DNA of 41,048 nt from Psychromonas aquimarina ATCC BAA-1526 (GCF_000428725.1 NZ_AUAM01000040.1:1-41048); one strand, 5' to 3'; shown: positions 1 to 9,116, numbered from the stretch's first letter. The notes: generated from the sequence alone by a model not told the origin. A program made the numbers and translations.

Positions 1-25
1 GGTTCGAATCCCTTCACCCGCACCA
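1..25 (+). tRNA. tRNA-Arg, 3' end only (cut by window edge)
   Basis: These 25 bases are identical to the last 25 bases of the complete tRNA-Arg at 79-155: T-arm, acceptor strand CACCCGC, discriminator A and encoded CCA. This is the tail of a tandem copy of the same tRNA, whose anticodon lies outside the window. Confidence 0.85.
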
Positions 26-78
26 TTCTTTGTTTTTAAGAGCTTTATAATATTAAGTCCGTTAATATTATGCACTAT

Positions 79-155
79 GCGGGTGTAGCTCAGCTGGATA
101 GAGTACCTGGCTACGAACCAGGCGGTCAGGGGTTCGAATCCCTTCACCCGCACCA
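79..155 (+). tRNA. tRNA-Arg (anticodon ACG)
   Basis: The acceptor stem is GCGGGTG paired with CACCCGC, followed by discriminator A and an encoded CCA (153-155). The anticodon stem CCTGG/CCAGG encloses loop CTACGAA, giving anticodon ACG (read as ICG), which decodes CGU/CGC/CGA arginine codons. A second copy ends 53 bp upstream, so this is a tandem array probably processed from one transcript. Confidence 0.97.
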
Positions 156-778
156 TATTTCTCCCCTGTTTATTTATCTCTGTTTTATCTTTTTCTTGTG
201 CTTTAAAATATATTTCTATATTTCTATATTTCTATATTTCTATATTTCTATATTTCTATATTTCTATATTTCTATATTTCTATATTTCTATATTTTATCT
301 ATACAGCTAAAAAAATACTAAAAGTGAATAAAAATTTACTATTTCAGAATAAATTGTCATATTTATTCTTCTGCATAAATTCTGCTTAATTAGTCACTTT
401 CTGCTGCTCCTTCAGCCCGCTAAACAGCCCGGATCCGCGTTGTTTTTGTGCACTGCTTCACTGTTTGAAAAACTATCTGTAATTGTCGCTATTTTGGGCG
501 TTTAAACTGAGATCTTGCCCTGCTTTCAATTTTATACGAAAACCAGTACAATATTAGTCCCTTAGAAGCGACATTTAATTTATATTAAGCCTGTATCTAA
601 AGGAATTATAAAGCCGTTAAAGCATATTTGTACTGCTTTAAGCTGGTTTCGAATAATGAAGAGGTTTATTAAATAACCGTTTTTCATGCGTTAAACTTAT
701 ATTGTTAGTGAATATTTATTCAATTTGATGTGTTATAGGCAGGCAACTATTAGCTGAATGTAAAAAGGATAATAAAGT
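156..778. other. Long AT-rich intergenic region between tRNA-Arg and oadG
   Basis: I see no gene here. It holds the 8-bp satellite at 211-295, and a perfect 8-bp stem TTAAAGCA (617-624) / TGCTTTAA (634-641) that is not followed by a T-run. A possible weak promoter for oadGAB has -35 TTGATG at 725-730, a 17-bp spacer and -10 TATTAG at 748-753. The oadG ribosome binding site AAGGAT lies just upstream of 779. The promoter call is tentative. Confidence 0.5.
211..295. repeat. 8-bp tandem repeat (TATTTCTA)n, about 10.6 copies
   Basis: Ten perfect consecutive copies of TATTTCTA fill 211-290, and a partial copy runs to 295. The period of 8 is not a multiple of three and no gene crosses it, so copy-number changes would have no coding effect. 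It lies about 55 bp downstream of tRNA-Arg and is the kind of tract that changes length by replication slippage. Confidence 0.95.
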
Positions 779-1039
779 ATGGATGTTACTGAGTCATTAT
801 TTAGAGCATTAACACTACTAGGGTTAGGAATGACCTTTGTATTTTTGTTTTTGGGTTTATTAATGATTGCTGTCAACCTGATGGCTAAATATATACCTGC
901 TGATGAACCCGCTGTAAAAAGAAGCGTGGTCCCGCGAAAACAACCCTCAACTGTCTCGTCTGAGTCAGAAATCAATCCAAAATTAATCGCCGCTATTAGC
1001 AGTGCTGTGCAGCAGTATCGTAAAACTGAAGCAGCATAA
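779..1039 (+). CDS. oadG: Oxaloacetate decarboxylase, gamma subunit
   Basis: This is the small membrane subunit of the Na+-pumping oxaloacetate decarboxylase; it holds the alpha and beta subunits together and binds the metal. The 86-residue protein has one hydrophobic helix (about residues 11-35, with [15 protein letters not shown]), a Pro/Ser-rich linker and a soluble tail. That is the size and layout of known OadG (about 80-85 residues). It is the first gene of oadGAB. Its TAA stop overlaps an ATG (1039) of the next frame, and the ribosome binding site AAGGAT precedes the start. The family call rests on layout and context more than on motifs, since OadG is poorly conserved. Confidence 0.9.
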   Translation: MDVTESLFRALTLLGLGMTFVFLFLGLLMIAVNLMAKYIPADEPAVKRSVVPRKQPSTVSSESEINPKLIAAISSAVQQYRKTEAA

Positions 1040-1071
1040 TGGGGAAAGAACTAATGAAGGAGCAAGTGAAT

Positions 1072-2871
1072 ATGTCTAAGCCTCTCGCAATTACAGAAGT
1101 AGTACTACGCGACGCACACCAATCATTATTTGCAACACGTATGCGTATCGACGATATGCTGCCGATTGCAGAGAAACTTGATAAGATCGGTTACTGGTCT
1201 TTAGAGACCTGGGGCGGTGCAACGTTTGATTCATGTATTCGTTACCTGGGTGAAGATCCGTGGGATCGTATCCGTGCTTTAAAAGCAGCTATGCCGAAGA
1301 CTCCGCAGCAGATGTTATTACGTGGTCAAAACCTGCTGGGTTACCGTCATTATGCCGATGATGTTGTTGAAAAGTTTGTTGAGCGTGCACACACTAACGG
1401 CGTCGATGTATTCCGTATTTTTGATGCAATGAATGATGTGCGTAACTTTGAAACTGCAATTAAGTCTGCCGTTAAAATCGGTGCTCATGCACAGGGCACT
1501 ATCTCTTATACTACCAGCTCGGTTCACTCTATCGACGGCTGGGTTGATATGGCAAAACGCCTGGAAGATATGGGCTCGCACTCTATCTGTATCAAAGATA
1601 TGGCAGGTTTATTAAAACCTTATGCTGCAGAAGAGCTGATCACAAAAATTAAAGCCGCTACCGATATCCCTCTGGCACTGCACTGCCACGCAACGACAGG
1701 TTTAAGTGTGGCAACACAGCAGAAAGCGATTGATGCAGGCATTGATATTGTTGACAGTGCAATTTCTTCAATGAGTATGACTTACGGCCATTCACCAACA
1801 GAAACCTTAGTGTCTATCGTTGAAGGCACTGAACGTGATACCGGGCTTGAATTACCTCAATTAGCTGAAATTTCTTCATATTTCCGTGAAGTTCGCAAAA
1901 AATATGTGAAATTTGAAGGTGAATTAAAAGGTGTGGATCCGCGTATTCTTATCGCACAGGTACCGGGCGGCATGTTAACCAATATGGAAAGCCAGCTTAA
2001 ACAGCAGGGGGCCGCCGATAAGATGGATGATGTATTAAAAGAGATCCCGCGTGTACGTGAAGACCTTGGTTTTATCCCGCTGGTTACACCAACTTCGCAG
2101 ATTGTCGGTACGCAGGCGGTTATCAATGTATTAATGGGTGAGCGTTATAAAAACATCACTAAAGAAACTGCCGGTGTATTAAAAGGTGAATACGGTGCTG
2201 CTCCTGCTCCGGTTAATGCACAGCTGCAGGCTAAAGTATTAGACGGCGGTGCTGCAATAACCTGCCGCCCTGCTGATAATCTCGCTCCGGAAATGGATAC
2301 TATTGCAGCTGAACTTAAAAAAGTGGCTGCGGAAAAAGGTATTAAACTTGCCGAGCAGGAGATTGATGATGCGCTGATTTATGCTTTATTCCCGGAAATC
2401 GGTCTTAAATTCCTAGAGAACCGTAATAACCCGGACGCTTTTGAACCTGTACCAAGTGCAGATGATCTTAAGCCGGCCGCCGCTGCACCGGCTGCTGAAA
2501 AAGGTAAAGTTGAAAGCTATTCTGTGGCTGTTGACGGCCAGCTGTTTAATGTTCAGGTTGGCCCTGAAGGCAGTATTTCTGGAATAACAGCTGCTCCTGA
2601 TTCTGCTCCTGCTGCACCAGCCGCTTCGGCACCTGCCGCGCCCGTTTCTAATGCTGAAGGTGAAGATCTTCCAGCTCCGCTGGCGGGTAATATTTTTAAA
2701 GTATTAGTTAATCAAGGTGAGCAGGTTAGTGAAGGTGACGTACTGCTGGTGATGGAAGCGATGAAGATGGAAACTGAAATCCGCGCTACCAAATCCGGTG
2801 CTGTACTGGCTGTTCAGGTTAAAGAAGGCGATTCAGTAGCTGTGGGTGAAGCCCTGTTTGTAATCGGGTAA
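1072..2871 (+). CDS. oadA: Oxaloacetate decarboxylase, alpha subunit (biotin-containing)
   Basis: This subunit transfers the carboxyl group of oxaloacetate to biotin and passes carboxybiotin to OadB. Residues 1-300 form the carboxyltransferase TIM barrel, with RDAHQS (metal Asp14), IKDMAG (Lys175, Asp176) and the metal ligands His204 and His206 in LHCHATTG. A conserved PYC/OADA region follows, then an Ala/Pro-rich linker, then a C-terminal biotinyl domain with VMEAMKME in which Lys565 carries biotin. I chose ATG 1072 (599 residues) because AAGGAG lies nine bases upstream and the protein then begins [10 protein letters not shown], as in relatives. In-frame ATGs at 1039 and 1054 are possible; the one at 1039 would couple translation to oadG. 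Confidence 0.97.
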   Translation: MSKPLAITEVVLRDAHQSLFATRMRIDDMLPIAEKLDKIGYWSLETWGGATFDSCIRYLGEDPWDRIRALKAAMPKTPQQMLLRGQNLLGYRHYADDVVEKFVERAHTNGVDVFRIFDAMNDVRNFETAIKSAVKIGAHAQGTISYTTSSVHSIDGWVDMAKRLEDMGSHSICIKDMAGLLKPYAAEELITKIKAATDIPLALHCHATTGLSVATQQKAIDAGIDIVDSAISSMSMTYGHSPTETLVSIVEGTERDTGLELPQLAEISSYFREVRKKYVKFEGELKGVDPRILIAQVPGGMLTNMESQLKQQGAADKMDDVLKEIPRVREDLGFIPLVTPTSQIVGTQAVINVLMGERYKNITKETAGVLKGEYGAAPAPVNAQLQAKVLDGGAAITCRPADNLAPEMDTIAAELKKVAAEKGIKLAEQEIDDALIYALFPEIGLKFLENRNNPDAFEPVPSADDLKPAAAAPAAEKGKVESYSVAVDGQLFNVQVGPEGSISGITAAPDSAPAAPAASAPAAPVSNAEGEDLPAPLAGNIFKVLVNQGEQVSEGDVLLVMEAMKMETEIRATKSGAVLAVQVKEGDSVAVGEALFVIG

Positions 2872-2883
2872 GGAATCAGAGAC

Positions 2884-4014
2884 GTGGATGGATTAACAAA
2901 ACTTTGGATGGATACAGGCATAGCAAATTTCGGGCTGCCTGATCTGGTGATGATTGCCGTTGGTTGTTTATTATTATACCTGGCAATTGCACGTAAATTC
3001 GAACCTCTATTATTATTACCTATTGGTTTTGGCGCTATTTTAGCGAACATACCGAATGCTGGTTTTAATGATGAAGGCGGTATGCTTTATTACGTTTACC
3101 ATGTTGGTATTGAAACGGGGGTTTTTCCGTTAATTATCTTTATGGGGGTTGGCGCTTTAACTGACTTTGGCGCGTTAATCGCGAATCCTAAGGTACTGTT
3201 TTTAGGCGCTGCTGCTCAGTTTGGTATTTTTGCAACGCTGTTCGGGGCTATTTTACTTAACTTGATTCCTGGTTTTGAATTCAGCCTGCAGGATGCATCT
3301 GCCATTGCAATTATCGGCGGGGCAGACGGTCCGACAGCTATCTTCTTAGCGTCCAAGCTTGCACCTGATCTGCTGGGGGCGATTGCGGTTGCCGCATACT
3401 CGTATATGGCGCTGGTGCCTATTATTCAGCCGCCGATTATGCGTGCGTTAACGACACAGGAAGAGCGTGAAATAAAAATGGAACAGTTACGCCCGGTAAG
3501 TAAAAAGGAAAAAATTATTTTCCCGCTTGCTGTACTGCTGCTGACTATTCTGTTTTTACCGGCCGCCACACCGCTGGTTGGTATGTTCTGCCTGGGTAAC
3601 TTGATGCGCGAGAGTGGTGTTGTTGAGCGCTTAAGTTCAACTGCGCAGAACGAGCTTATTAATATCGTGACTATCTTCTTAGGTTTAGGCGTCGGTTCAA
3701 AATTATCAGCCGATAAGTTCTTAAATATTGAGACATTAGGTATTCTGGCGTTAGGGGCGATTGCTTTCTCAATCGGTACTGCGTCTGGTGTGATTATGGC
3801 TAAGATTATGGGGCGCTTCTCGAAAAGCCCGATTAACCCTCTAATTGGTGCCGCCGGTGTTTCTGCCGTACCTATGGCCGCACGTGTGGCTAATAAAGTG
3901 GGACTGGAAGCAAATCCGCATAACTTCCTGCTGATGCATGCGATGGGACCCAACGTTGCCGGTGTACTCGGCAGTGCGGTTGCCGCCGGTGTACTGCTGG
4001 CATTAGTCGGTTAA
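2884..4014 (+). CDS. oadB: Oxaloacetate decarboxylase, beta subunit (Na+ pump)
   Basis: This integral membrane subunit decarboxylates carboxybiotin and drives Na+ export. The 376-residue protein is almost entirely hydrophobic helices and contains the family signatures [10 protein letters not shown] (about residues 143-152) and, near the end, [16 protein letters not shown] with [13 protein letters not shown]. The start is GTG at 2884, preceded by AAGGAA in the gap after oadA; the next in-frame ATG is 2908. A strong terminator follows directly, so oadGAB is a closed three-gene unit. The same family includes beta subunits of methylmalonyl-CoA and glutaconyl-CoA decarboxylases; the partner OadA points to oxaloacetate. 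Confidence 0.96.
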   Translation: MDGLTKLWMDTGIANFGLPDLVMIAVGCLLLYLAIARKFEPLLLLPIGFGAILANIPNAGFNDEGGMLYYVYHVGIETGVFPLIIFMGVGALTDFGALIANPKVLFLGAAAQFGIFATLFGAILLNLIPGFEFSLQDASAIAIIGGADGPTAIFLASKLAPDLLGAIAVAAYSYMALVPIIQPPIMRALTTQEEREIKMEQLRPVSKKEKIIFPLAVLLLTILFLPAATPLVGMFCLGNLMRESGVVERLSSTAQNELINIVTIFLGLGVGSKLSADKFLNIETLGILALGAIAFSIGTASGVIMAKIMGRFSKSPINPLIGAAGVSAVPMAARVANKVGLEANPHNFLLMHAMGPNVAGVLGSAVAAGVLLALVG

Positions 4015-4034
4015 AACACTGTGTTTTATTTTAC

Positions 4035-4063
4035 AGGCCGCTTAATTAAGCGGCCTTTTTTTT
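4035..4063 (+). terminator. Rho-independent terminator of oadGAB
   Basis: A perfect 22-bp palindrome (4035-4056; arm AGGCCGCTT, centre AATT) runs straight into eight T's, 20 bp after the oadB stop. Confidence 0.95.
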
Positions 4064-4222
4064 AGCCTGACTTGTCTGCCTGGTTTTTCCTGCAAAAATC
4101 CTCTTCTAAGAACAGGAAAATTAGTCTGCTATGTCAGTTGTTATAAAATAGTTAAAGCTTGTAAACAGTGTCTTTTTTAAGGTACTCTGCTAGCTCTTTT
4201 CGTAAATTCAAAGGGTCTGCTC

Positions 4223-5803
4223 TTGTCTCTCGATTTTAAACAACGTATGACTGTTATAGGTCAAAAACCGCAGTCACTGGTCGGCTTCGGCCGCGGTATA
4301 GAACGTGAAGCTCTACGTGTTAATCCGGATGGTAAACTTTCACAAAAAGGCCACCCTTATGCTTTCGGCAGCGCTTTGTGCCATAGCTCTATTACAACCG
4401 ATTTCGCAGAAAGCTTATTAGAATTTATTACGCCGGTTGCCAGAGATGTTAATCAGCTTTTTGATTATCTTAATGATATCCACCATTATGCGGCTAAAAA
4501 CTTAGAAAATAATGAATCATTATGGCCGATGAGCATGCCTTGTTACGTGCAGGATGAAGATCAGGTTGAATTAGCACAGTACGGCAGTTCAAATGTAGGT
4601 CTGATGAAAACAGCTTACCGCCAGGGGTTAAAAAACCGTTACGGCAATATGATGCAGATTATTTCCGGAGTGCATTATAATTTTTCACTGCCGGAAGCAT
4701 TCTGGCCGGTCTGGGCTGATATACATAACTCAGACCTGGCGGGTAAAGATGCGCAGTCCAGCGGTTATCTGGGACTGGTACGTAACTATTTTCGTTACGG
4801 CTGGGTTATTCCTTTTCTTTTCGGCGCTTCTCCAGCTTTATGCAGTTCCTTTATTCAGGGCAGAGAAAACGATTTTGAATTTAAAAAATCTGGTAAAGGG
4901 ACTATTTATCTGCCCTATGCGACTTCATTGCGCTTAAGTGATCTGGGCTATACCAGCAGCGCGCAGTCTGGACTTAAGGTGGGTTATAACAGTATTGATA
5001 ACTACCTTGCTTCTGTTCGTCATGCATTAGCTCAGAAAGCACCTGAATTTACCGGTTTAGGTATAAAAGAAGACGGCAGCTACAAGCAGCTGAATGACAA
5101 TATACTGCAGATTGAAAATGAACTATATGCATCAATCCGTCCGAAACGGGTGCAGAAAAAAGGTGAAACCCCGTCACAGGCGCTTAATGCGCGGGGGATT
5201 GAGTATATTGAGATCCGCTCTTTAGATGTTAATCCCTTTTCTAAAGTCGGGATCACCGAAGAGCAGGTTAACTTTCTGGATCTGTTCCTTACCTGGTGTG
5301 CGGTTATTCCTTCTGCGGAAATATCAGAAGCACAGTCGAAGCTGTTTTCCAGCAACCTTAACCAGATCGTGACAAAAGGGCGGGAGCCTGGCCTGGCACT
5401 TAATATTGACGGCAGTGAGCAGAGCGTTGCGGACTGGGGGAACTGGCTTACGGAGCAGCTTAAGGAACTTGCCGTTGTATTAGACGGGAATAGAAACTGT
5501 ACGCGTTATCAGACCGCGATAGCACATATTGCACCGCGTTTTGCCAGCCCTGAGCTGACCAGTTCAGCGCGTATTCTGGAAATGATCACCGCAAATGATT
5601 CTGATAACGGTCCGCTGGCACTGAGTCTGGCTAAAACCTATAAAGAAGAGTTAATGACACAGGGATACCGTATCTGGTCAGACAGCTTTTTTGAGCAGGA
5701 AAAATCAGATTCATTACAAAAACAGCAGAAAATTGAAAGTAATGATGTGCTGAGTTTTGATGACTACCTGCAGCAGTATTTTATTAACTCGGAAAAAGAA
5801 TAA
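4223..5803 (+). CDS. gshA: Glutamate-cysteine ligase (proteobacterial type 1)
   Basis: The enzyme catalyses the ATP-dependent joining of glutamate and cysteine, the first step of glutathione synthesis in the cytoplasm. The 526-residue protein is close to E. coli GshA (518) along its length. Shared blocks include RGIEREALRVN, TDFAESLLEFITP, GVHYNFSLP, YLPYATSLRLSDLGY, LQIENELYA-IRPKR and EYIEIRSLDVNPF. The start is taken as TTG 4223, which has AAAGGG seven bases upstream; an ATG at residue 9 (4247) is the alternative. It stands alone between two terminators. The weak start codon may keep expression low. Confidence 0.95.
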   Translation: MSLDFKQRMTVIGQKPQSLVGFGRGIEREALRVNPDGKLSQKGHPYAFGSALCHSSITTDFAESLLEFITPVARDVNQLFDYLNDIHHYAAKNLENNESLWPMSMPCYVQDEDQVELAQYGSSNVGLMKTAYRQGLKNRYGNMMQIISGVHYNFSLPEAFWPVWADIHNSDLAGKDAQSSGYLGLVRNYFRYGWVIPFLFGASPALCSSFIQGRENDFEFKKSGKGTIYLPYATSLRLSDLGYTSSAQSGLKVGYNSIDNYLASVRHALAQKAPEFTGLGIKEDGSYKQLNDNILQIENELYASIRPKRVQKKGETPSQALNARGIEYIEIRSLDVNPFSKVGITEEQVNFLDLFLTWCAVIPSAEISEAQSKLFSSNLNQIVTKGREPGLALNIDGSEQSVADWGNWLTEQLKELAVVLDGNRNCTRYQTAIAHIAPRFASPELTSSARILEMITANDSDNGPLALSLAKTYKEELMTQGYRIWSDSFFEQEKSDSLQKQQKIESNDVLSFDDYLQQYFINSEKE

Positions 5804-5805
5804 AA

Positions 5806-5831
5806 AAAAGCCTCTTTAATAAGAGGCTTTT
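5806..5831. terminator. Terminator of gshA
   Basis: Inverted repeat AAAAGCCTCTT / AAGAGGCTTTT with a four-base loop, starting three bases after the gshA stop. The A-run on one side and T-run on the other mean it could act on both strands, but only gshA needs it. Confidence 0.9.
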
Positions 5832-5860
5832 GAAGGAATATAATATGTTTAACTATGCGA

Positions 5861-5939
5861 CGTTGATGGTTAGGCAACGGTTTTTCTAACGTTGTTGATT
5901 AGGCAACGCGGTTGTTATCACACTGGTGGTTAGGCAGCG
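5861..5939 (+). repeat. Three tandem degenerate hairpin repeats, about 30-bp period
   Basis: The 19-base units are CGTTGATGGTTAGGCAACG (5861-5879), CGTTGTTGATTAGGCAACG (5890-5908) and CACTGGTGGTTAGGCAGCG (5921-5939). Each can fold into a 5-bp stem with a nine-base loop ending TTAGG. In unit 3 a T-A pair becomes C-G, a compensating change, while the neighbouring pair is broken. A TATAAT at 5839-5844 could start a transcript just before unit 1, but no convincing -35 is seen. No coding frame explains the repeats and their function is unknown. Confidence 0.8.
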
Positions 5940-6008
5940 TGGCTGGTTTTATAAATATTATTGCTAATGTTTACAAACGATTAGTCAGTGTGACTGGGAA
6001 TAAGTTCA

Positions 6009-6623
6009 ATGAATTTCAAAAAAAATTTAATATTTATTTTAAGTGCTTTATTTTTAACCGCCTGCGCGACTCCTCCGCCTAAAAATCCAGATAATATCTG
6101 TGAAATATTTTATGAGCATCGCGACTGGTACAGTGCTTCTAAGGATATGAAAGAGAAGTGGGGCACGCCGATTCATGTGCCGCTGGCAATGATGTATCAG
6201 GAAAGCAGCTTTAAACATAATGCTGCGCCGCCGATGGAATACTTCTGGTTTATTCCCATCGGCAGGGCGAGTGATGCTTACGGCTATGCGCAGGCGAAAA
6301 CCATGACCTGGTCTGATTATAAGCGCGAAACAGGCAACAGCTGGGCTGATCGTGATGATTTTGCCGATGCCATTGATTTTATGGGCTGGTTTACTAATAA
6401 AACGCAGAAAATCAACGGCGTGTCCAAGTGGGATGCCTATGCTCAGTACCTGAATTATCATGAAGGCTGGGGCGGTTATAAAAAGAAGAGTTATAATAAG
6501 AAACCCTGGCTGATTAAAGTTTCTCGTAAAGTTGATAATCGTTCCAAACAATATGCCGCCCAGTTACGCGGCTGTCAGGAAAATTTAGATTCAAGCTGGT
6601 TATGGCGATTGTTTTTTGCCTAA
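6009..6623 (+). CDS. Lipoprotein with transglycosylase SLT-like domain
   Basis: The 204-residue protein starts with a lipoprotein signal: a short basic end, a hydrophobic stretch and lipobox LTAC with the acylated Cys at 19. It should therefore be anchored to the inner or outer membrane facing the periplasm. MMYQESSFKHNAAPP (about residues 61-75) carries the Glu-Ser pair typical of lysozyme-like lytic transglycosylases, with Glu65 the likely acid. Later blocks YGYAQAKTMTW and YLNYHEGWGGY also fit that fold. A role in trimming peptidoglycan is inferred from the domain only; I do not recognise a named gene. It ends 29 bp before luxS and may be cotranscribed with it. Confidence 0.85.
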   Translation: MNFKKNLIFILSALFLTACATPPPKNPDNICEIFYEHRDWYSASKDMKEKWGTPIHVPLAMMYQESSFKHNAAPPMEYFWFIPIGRASDAYGYAQAKTMTWSDYKRETGNSWADRDDFADAIDFMGWFTNKTQKINGVSKWDAYAQYLNYHEGWGGYKKKSYNKKPWLIKVSRKVDNRSKQYAAQLRGCQENLDSSWLWRLFFA

Positions 6624-6652
6624 ACCGCAACCCGTTATAGAAAGGAAAGAAA

Positions 6653-7162
6653 ATGCCGTTATTAGATAGTTTTACTGTTGACCACACTATTATGAATGCG
6701 CCTGCAGTGCGTATTGCAAAAACCATGCAGACACCGGGTAAAGATACCATTACTGTGTTTGATTTACGTTTTACCGCCCCGAATAAAGATATTCTTTCAG
6801 AGAAAGGTATTCATACACTGGAGCACCTTTATGCCGGTTTTATGCGTGACCATTTAAATGGTGACAGTGTCGAAATTATTGATATTTCGCCTATGGGCTG
6901 CCGTACCGGTTTTTACATGAGCCTGATCGGTACGCCGACTGAAACACAGGTGAGTGATGCCTGGTTAGCTTCTATGCATGATGTGCTGGCGGTTAAAGAG
7001 CAGAATGACATTCCGGAACTAAATGAATACCAGTGCGGTACTTATGCTATGCACTCTTTAGCTGAAGCGCAGGAGATCGCAAAGGCAATTATTGATGCAG
7101 GTATCGGTATTAATAAAAATGAAGATATTGCGCTGAGTGAAGAGCAGTTAAAGCAGCTTTAA
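6653..7162 (+). CDS. luxS: S-ribosylhomocysteine lyase (autoinducer-2 synthase)
   Basis: LuxS splits S-ribosylhomocysteine into homocysteine and DPD, the precursor of the quorum signal AI-2, as part of the activated methyl cycle. The 169-residue protein is close to E. coli LuxS (171). The metal site is complete: His54 and His58 in HTLEH, Glu57, and Cys128 in YQCGTY. The catalytic Cys83 lies in [13 protein letters not shown] good ribosome binding site (AAAGGAAAG) precedes ATG 6653. A MITE-like element at 7180-7444 separates the stop codon from the terminator, lengthening the mRNA tail. Confidence 0.98.
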   Translation: MPLLDSFTVDHTIMNAPAVRIAKTMQTPGKDTITVFDLRFTAPNKDILSEKGIHTLEHLYAGFMRDHLNGDSVEIIDISPMGCRTGFYMSLIGTPTETQVSDAWLASMHDVLAVKEQNDIPELNEYQCGTYAMHSLAEAQEIAKAIIDAGIGINKNEDIALSEEQLKQL

Positions 7163-7179
7163 ACTAGCCGCTGGTCATA

Positions 7180-7444
7180 TATACCCGTTACCAATCAAAA
7201 TGCATTTATCAGTCGCCAGCTTGGACACCAAGACAAGGCGCAGTATGATGACAATGGCTAGTCCTTATCGAATGCTGCAACGCAGTATTGGTTTTCGAGC
7301 TGACGACCCGGAGGGCAAGGTGTAAGGTAATCATCTTCGTTGTTGTGAAGTCTCGATTTAACCCGTTAGATCTTCACTTTCACGCCTAGAATCTGTTCAC
7401 CTTACGACTTGCTGATTTTTGCATCTTGAATGATAACGGGTATA
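7180..7444. mobile_element. MITE-like element (265 bp) with terminal inverted repeats
   Basis: The left end TATACCCGTTACCAATCAAA and the right end, read on the other strand, TATACCCGTTATCATTCAAG begin inverted repeats that match at 22 of 25 positions. The interior has no open frame of note and no transposase, so movement would need an enzyme in trans. A target duplication cannot be fixed because flanks and ends are both TA-rich. The inner sequence CAAGGTGTAAGG near 7317 partly mirrors TTCACCTTACGACTTG near 7397. The element lies entirely between luxS and its terminator. Confidence 0.8.
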
Positions 7445-7448
7445 AAGT

Positions 7449-7485
7449 AAAAAGGCGCCTCTCCTGACTGGAAGGCGCCTTTTTT
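7449..7485. terminator. Bidirectional terminator shared by luxS and corB
   Basis: Stem AAAAAGGCGCCT / AGGCGCCTTTTTT with a 12-base loop. The A-run and T-run flanks allow it to stop luxS (+) and the convergent corB (-). It begins four bases after the MITE-like element. Confidence 0.92.
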
Positions 7486-7506
7486 AATGCCTTGAGAAAA
7501 GGGAAA

Positions 7507-8781
7507 TCAGTTTTCTTCACTGAACAGGTGCGGCATAACTTTTACCAGTTTAACCATGTTATTTTCCACTTCTAAAATCTCCATGGGATAGCCGCAGATC
7601 CGTGCACTGATTCTGCCCGTCGGGATCTCTTCAAGATGTTCGAGGATCAGGCCGTTTAATGTGCGCGGTCCGTCAGTCGGCAGAGTCCAGCCCATCTCTT
7701 TATTAATATCACGAATTCCCAGGCTGCCTTCAATAATATAGGAGTCATCCTGCTGTTTATGGATTTCCTGTGAGCTGTGAGGTTCATGGGTGGTGGTAAA
7801 GTCACCGACAATCTCTTCTAAAATATCGGCCAGTGTTACTAAGCCCTGGATATCGCCGTATTCATCAACCACTAAACCGATACGTTCTTTATTATGCTGG
7901 AACTTAACCAGCTGGGTATTAAGCGGTGTACCTTCCGGGATGAAATATAACTCTCTGACACTGCGCAACAGGGTGGTTTTGGTAAAATCTTCTTTTAACA
8001 GGATCAGCAGAGAATCACGCGCATGAAGAAAACCGATAGCATCATCGATGGTGTCGCGATACAGCAGGGTCATAGTATGAGTGCGGTGTTTAAGCTGTTT
8101 GAGAATGGTATCCCAGTCCTGATTGATATCAATAGCGGCAATTTCATTACGCGGGATCATTATTTCGTCAACGGTAACCTTTTCCAGCTCAAGGATACTC
8201 AGGAGCATCTGCTGGTGATGTGCGGGGATCATAGTTCCGGCTTCATGCACCACCGAGCGCAGTTCGTCACTTGAAAGCGCGTTATCATTCTGCGGTGTGA
8301 CGCTGATACCGAAAATGCGCAATAAACCGTTGGAAATACCGTTAATCAGCCACACCAGCGGGCTGAGTAATTTCTGCAGCGGGCGCAGAATCAATGAGCT
8401 TGGAAAAGCAATTTTTTCCGGATAAAGCACTGCTAAGGTTTTCGGTGTTACTTCTGCAAAGATCAGAATCACTAGAGTTAGTGTACCTGTGGCAATGGCG
8501 ATACCAGCATCACCAAACAAACGCTGCCCTAGAATGGTCGCCAGTGCAGAGGCTAATATATTAACCAGGTTATTACCGATTAAGATTAAACCAATCAGTT
8601 TATCCGGCTGATTAAGCAGTTTTTCAACCCGAACTGCAACTTTGTTATTATCTTTAGCAAGATGGCGTAAGCGGTAGCGGTTTAGCGACATCATACTTGT
8701 TTCTGAGCTTGAAAAATAAGCAGAGATAACGATTAAGATAATAAGTGTTATCAGTAATGCACTGGTCGGTATGTCGTTCAA
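7507..8781 (-). CDS. corB: CNNM/CorB-family membrane protein with paired CBS domains (YfjD-like)
   Basis: The 424-residue protein matches E. coli YfjD/CorB throughout. Residues 1-180 form the DUF21/CNNM membrane domain with ISAYFSSSETSMMSLNRYRLRHLAK and LIGNNLVNILASALATI. A CBS pair lies at about 205-330 (EIMIPRNEI; VVDEYGDIQGLVTLADILEEIVGDF), and a CorC/HlyC C-terminal domain at 345-420. Relatives bind Mg-ATP and take part in Mg2+/Co2+ efflux or homeostasis. The start is TTG 8781, aligned with the E. coli N-terminus, with AAAGAGAA upstream. In E. coli this gene is next to ypjD; here an endonuclease gene sits between them. Confidence 0.9.
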   Translation of the reverse strand: MNDIPTSALLITLIILIVISAYFSSSETSMMSLNRYRLRHLAKDNNKVAVRVEKLLNQPDKLIGLILIGNNLVNILASALATILGQRLFGDAGIAIATGTLTLVILIFAEVTPKTLAVLYPEKIAFPSSLILRPLQKLLSPLVWLINGISNGLLRIFGISVTPQNDNALSSDELRSVVHEAGTMIPAHHQQMLLSILELEKVTVDEIMIPRNEIAAIDINQDWDTILKQLKHRTHTMTLLYRDTIDDAIGFLHARDSLLILLKEDFTKTTLLRSVRELYFIPEGTPLNTQLVKFQHNKERIGLVVDEYGDIQGLVTLADILEEIVGDFTTTHEPHSSQEIHKQQDDSYIIEGSLGIRDINKEMGWTLPTDGPRTLNGLILEHLEEIPTGRISARICGYPMEILEVENNMVKLVKVMPHLFSEEN

Positions 8782-9023
8782 AATATTCTCTTTGAGCTGT
8801 TAGTATTAACTAGGGATAGTAGCGAAGAAAAGTAGATAAAACAAAGATGATTGCTGAGATTCTTATAGTGACTCCAGCCCTGAAAAATTTTACAGCTTTG
8901 TTTTCGCCTGTCACAGTATAAAAACAAAAGCATAATTATGCCTGTGTGCCTGCTGATTTATTTTTAATTAAAGCCTAAGAGGCAGAGCTGATAAACTGAC
9001 GTTTTTTCTCCTGGTGCTCTGTT
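8782..9023. other. Intergenic region between corB and the endonuclease gene
   Basis: This divergent region should hold promoters for corB (-) and the endonuclease gene (+). I see no clear -35/-10 pair; TATAAA near 8919 lacks a good -35. A 12-bp perfect palindrome GCATAATTATGC lies at about 8930-8941. The frame leading into the endonuclease gene is closed upstream by TGA at 8997. Confidence 0.4.
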
Positions 9024-9116
9024 ATCAAATACTTAATTCTACTTCTGCTGTTTTCAGCTGCTCTGTCTGCCGACCCCGGCAATGCCGCTAATCACTCTTT
9101 TAATAAAGCTAAAAAA
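9024..9116 (+). other. Signal-peptide-coding extension of the endonuclease, starting at a non-standard ATC
   Basis: Reading upstream in the frame of the 9117 ATG gives a textbook signal peptide: [I/M]KYLILLLLFSAALSA then DPGNAANHSF, with a good cleavage site after ALSA. The frame is open back to TGA at 8997 but contains no ATG, GTG or TTG. The only plausible start is ATC at 9024, with GGTG seven bases upstream. Either a rare AUC start is used or the original ATG has mutated. Confidence 0.7.

Noticed and set aside
70-321. Open frame of 83 residues over tRNA-Arg and the satellite
   Set aside because: It covers the tRNA itself, and its repeated ISIFLYFY pattern comes only from the 8-bp satellite.
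3426-3953. 175-residue antisense frame inside oadB
   Set aside because: Shadow of a strongly conserved gene on the other strand; no start signals or recognisable motifs.
5861-5939. Possible CRISPR array
   Set aside because: Only three degenerate 19-base units with 10-12-base gaps; spacers are far too short and there are no cas genes.
6054-6551. 165-residue antisense frame within the SLT lipoprotein gene
   Set aside because: The plus-strand frame has a lipobox and catalytic motif, while the antisense frame has neither a start site nor a known fold.
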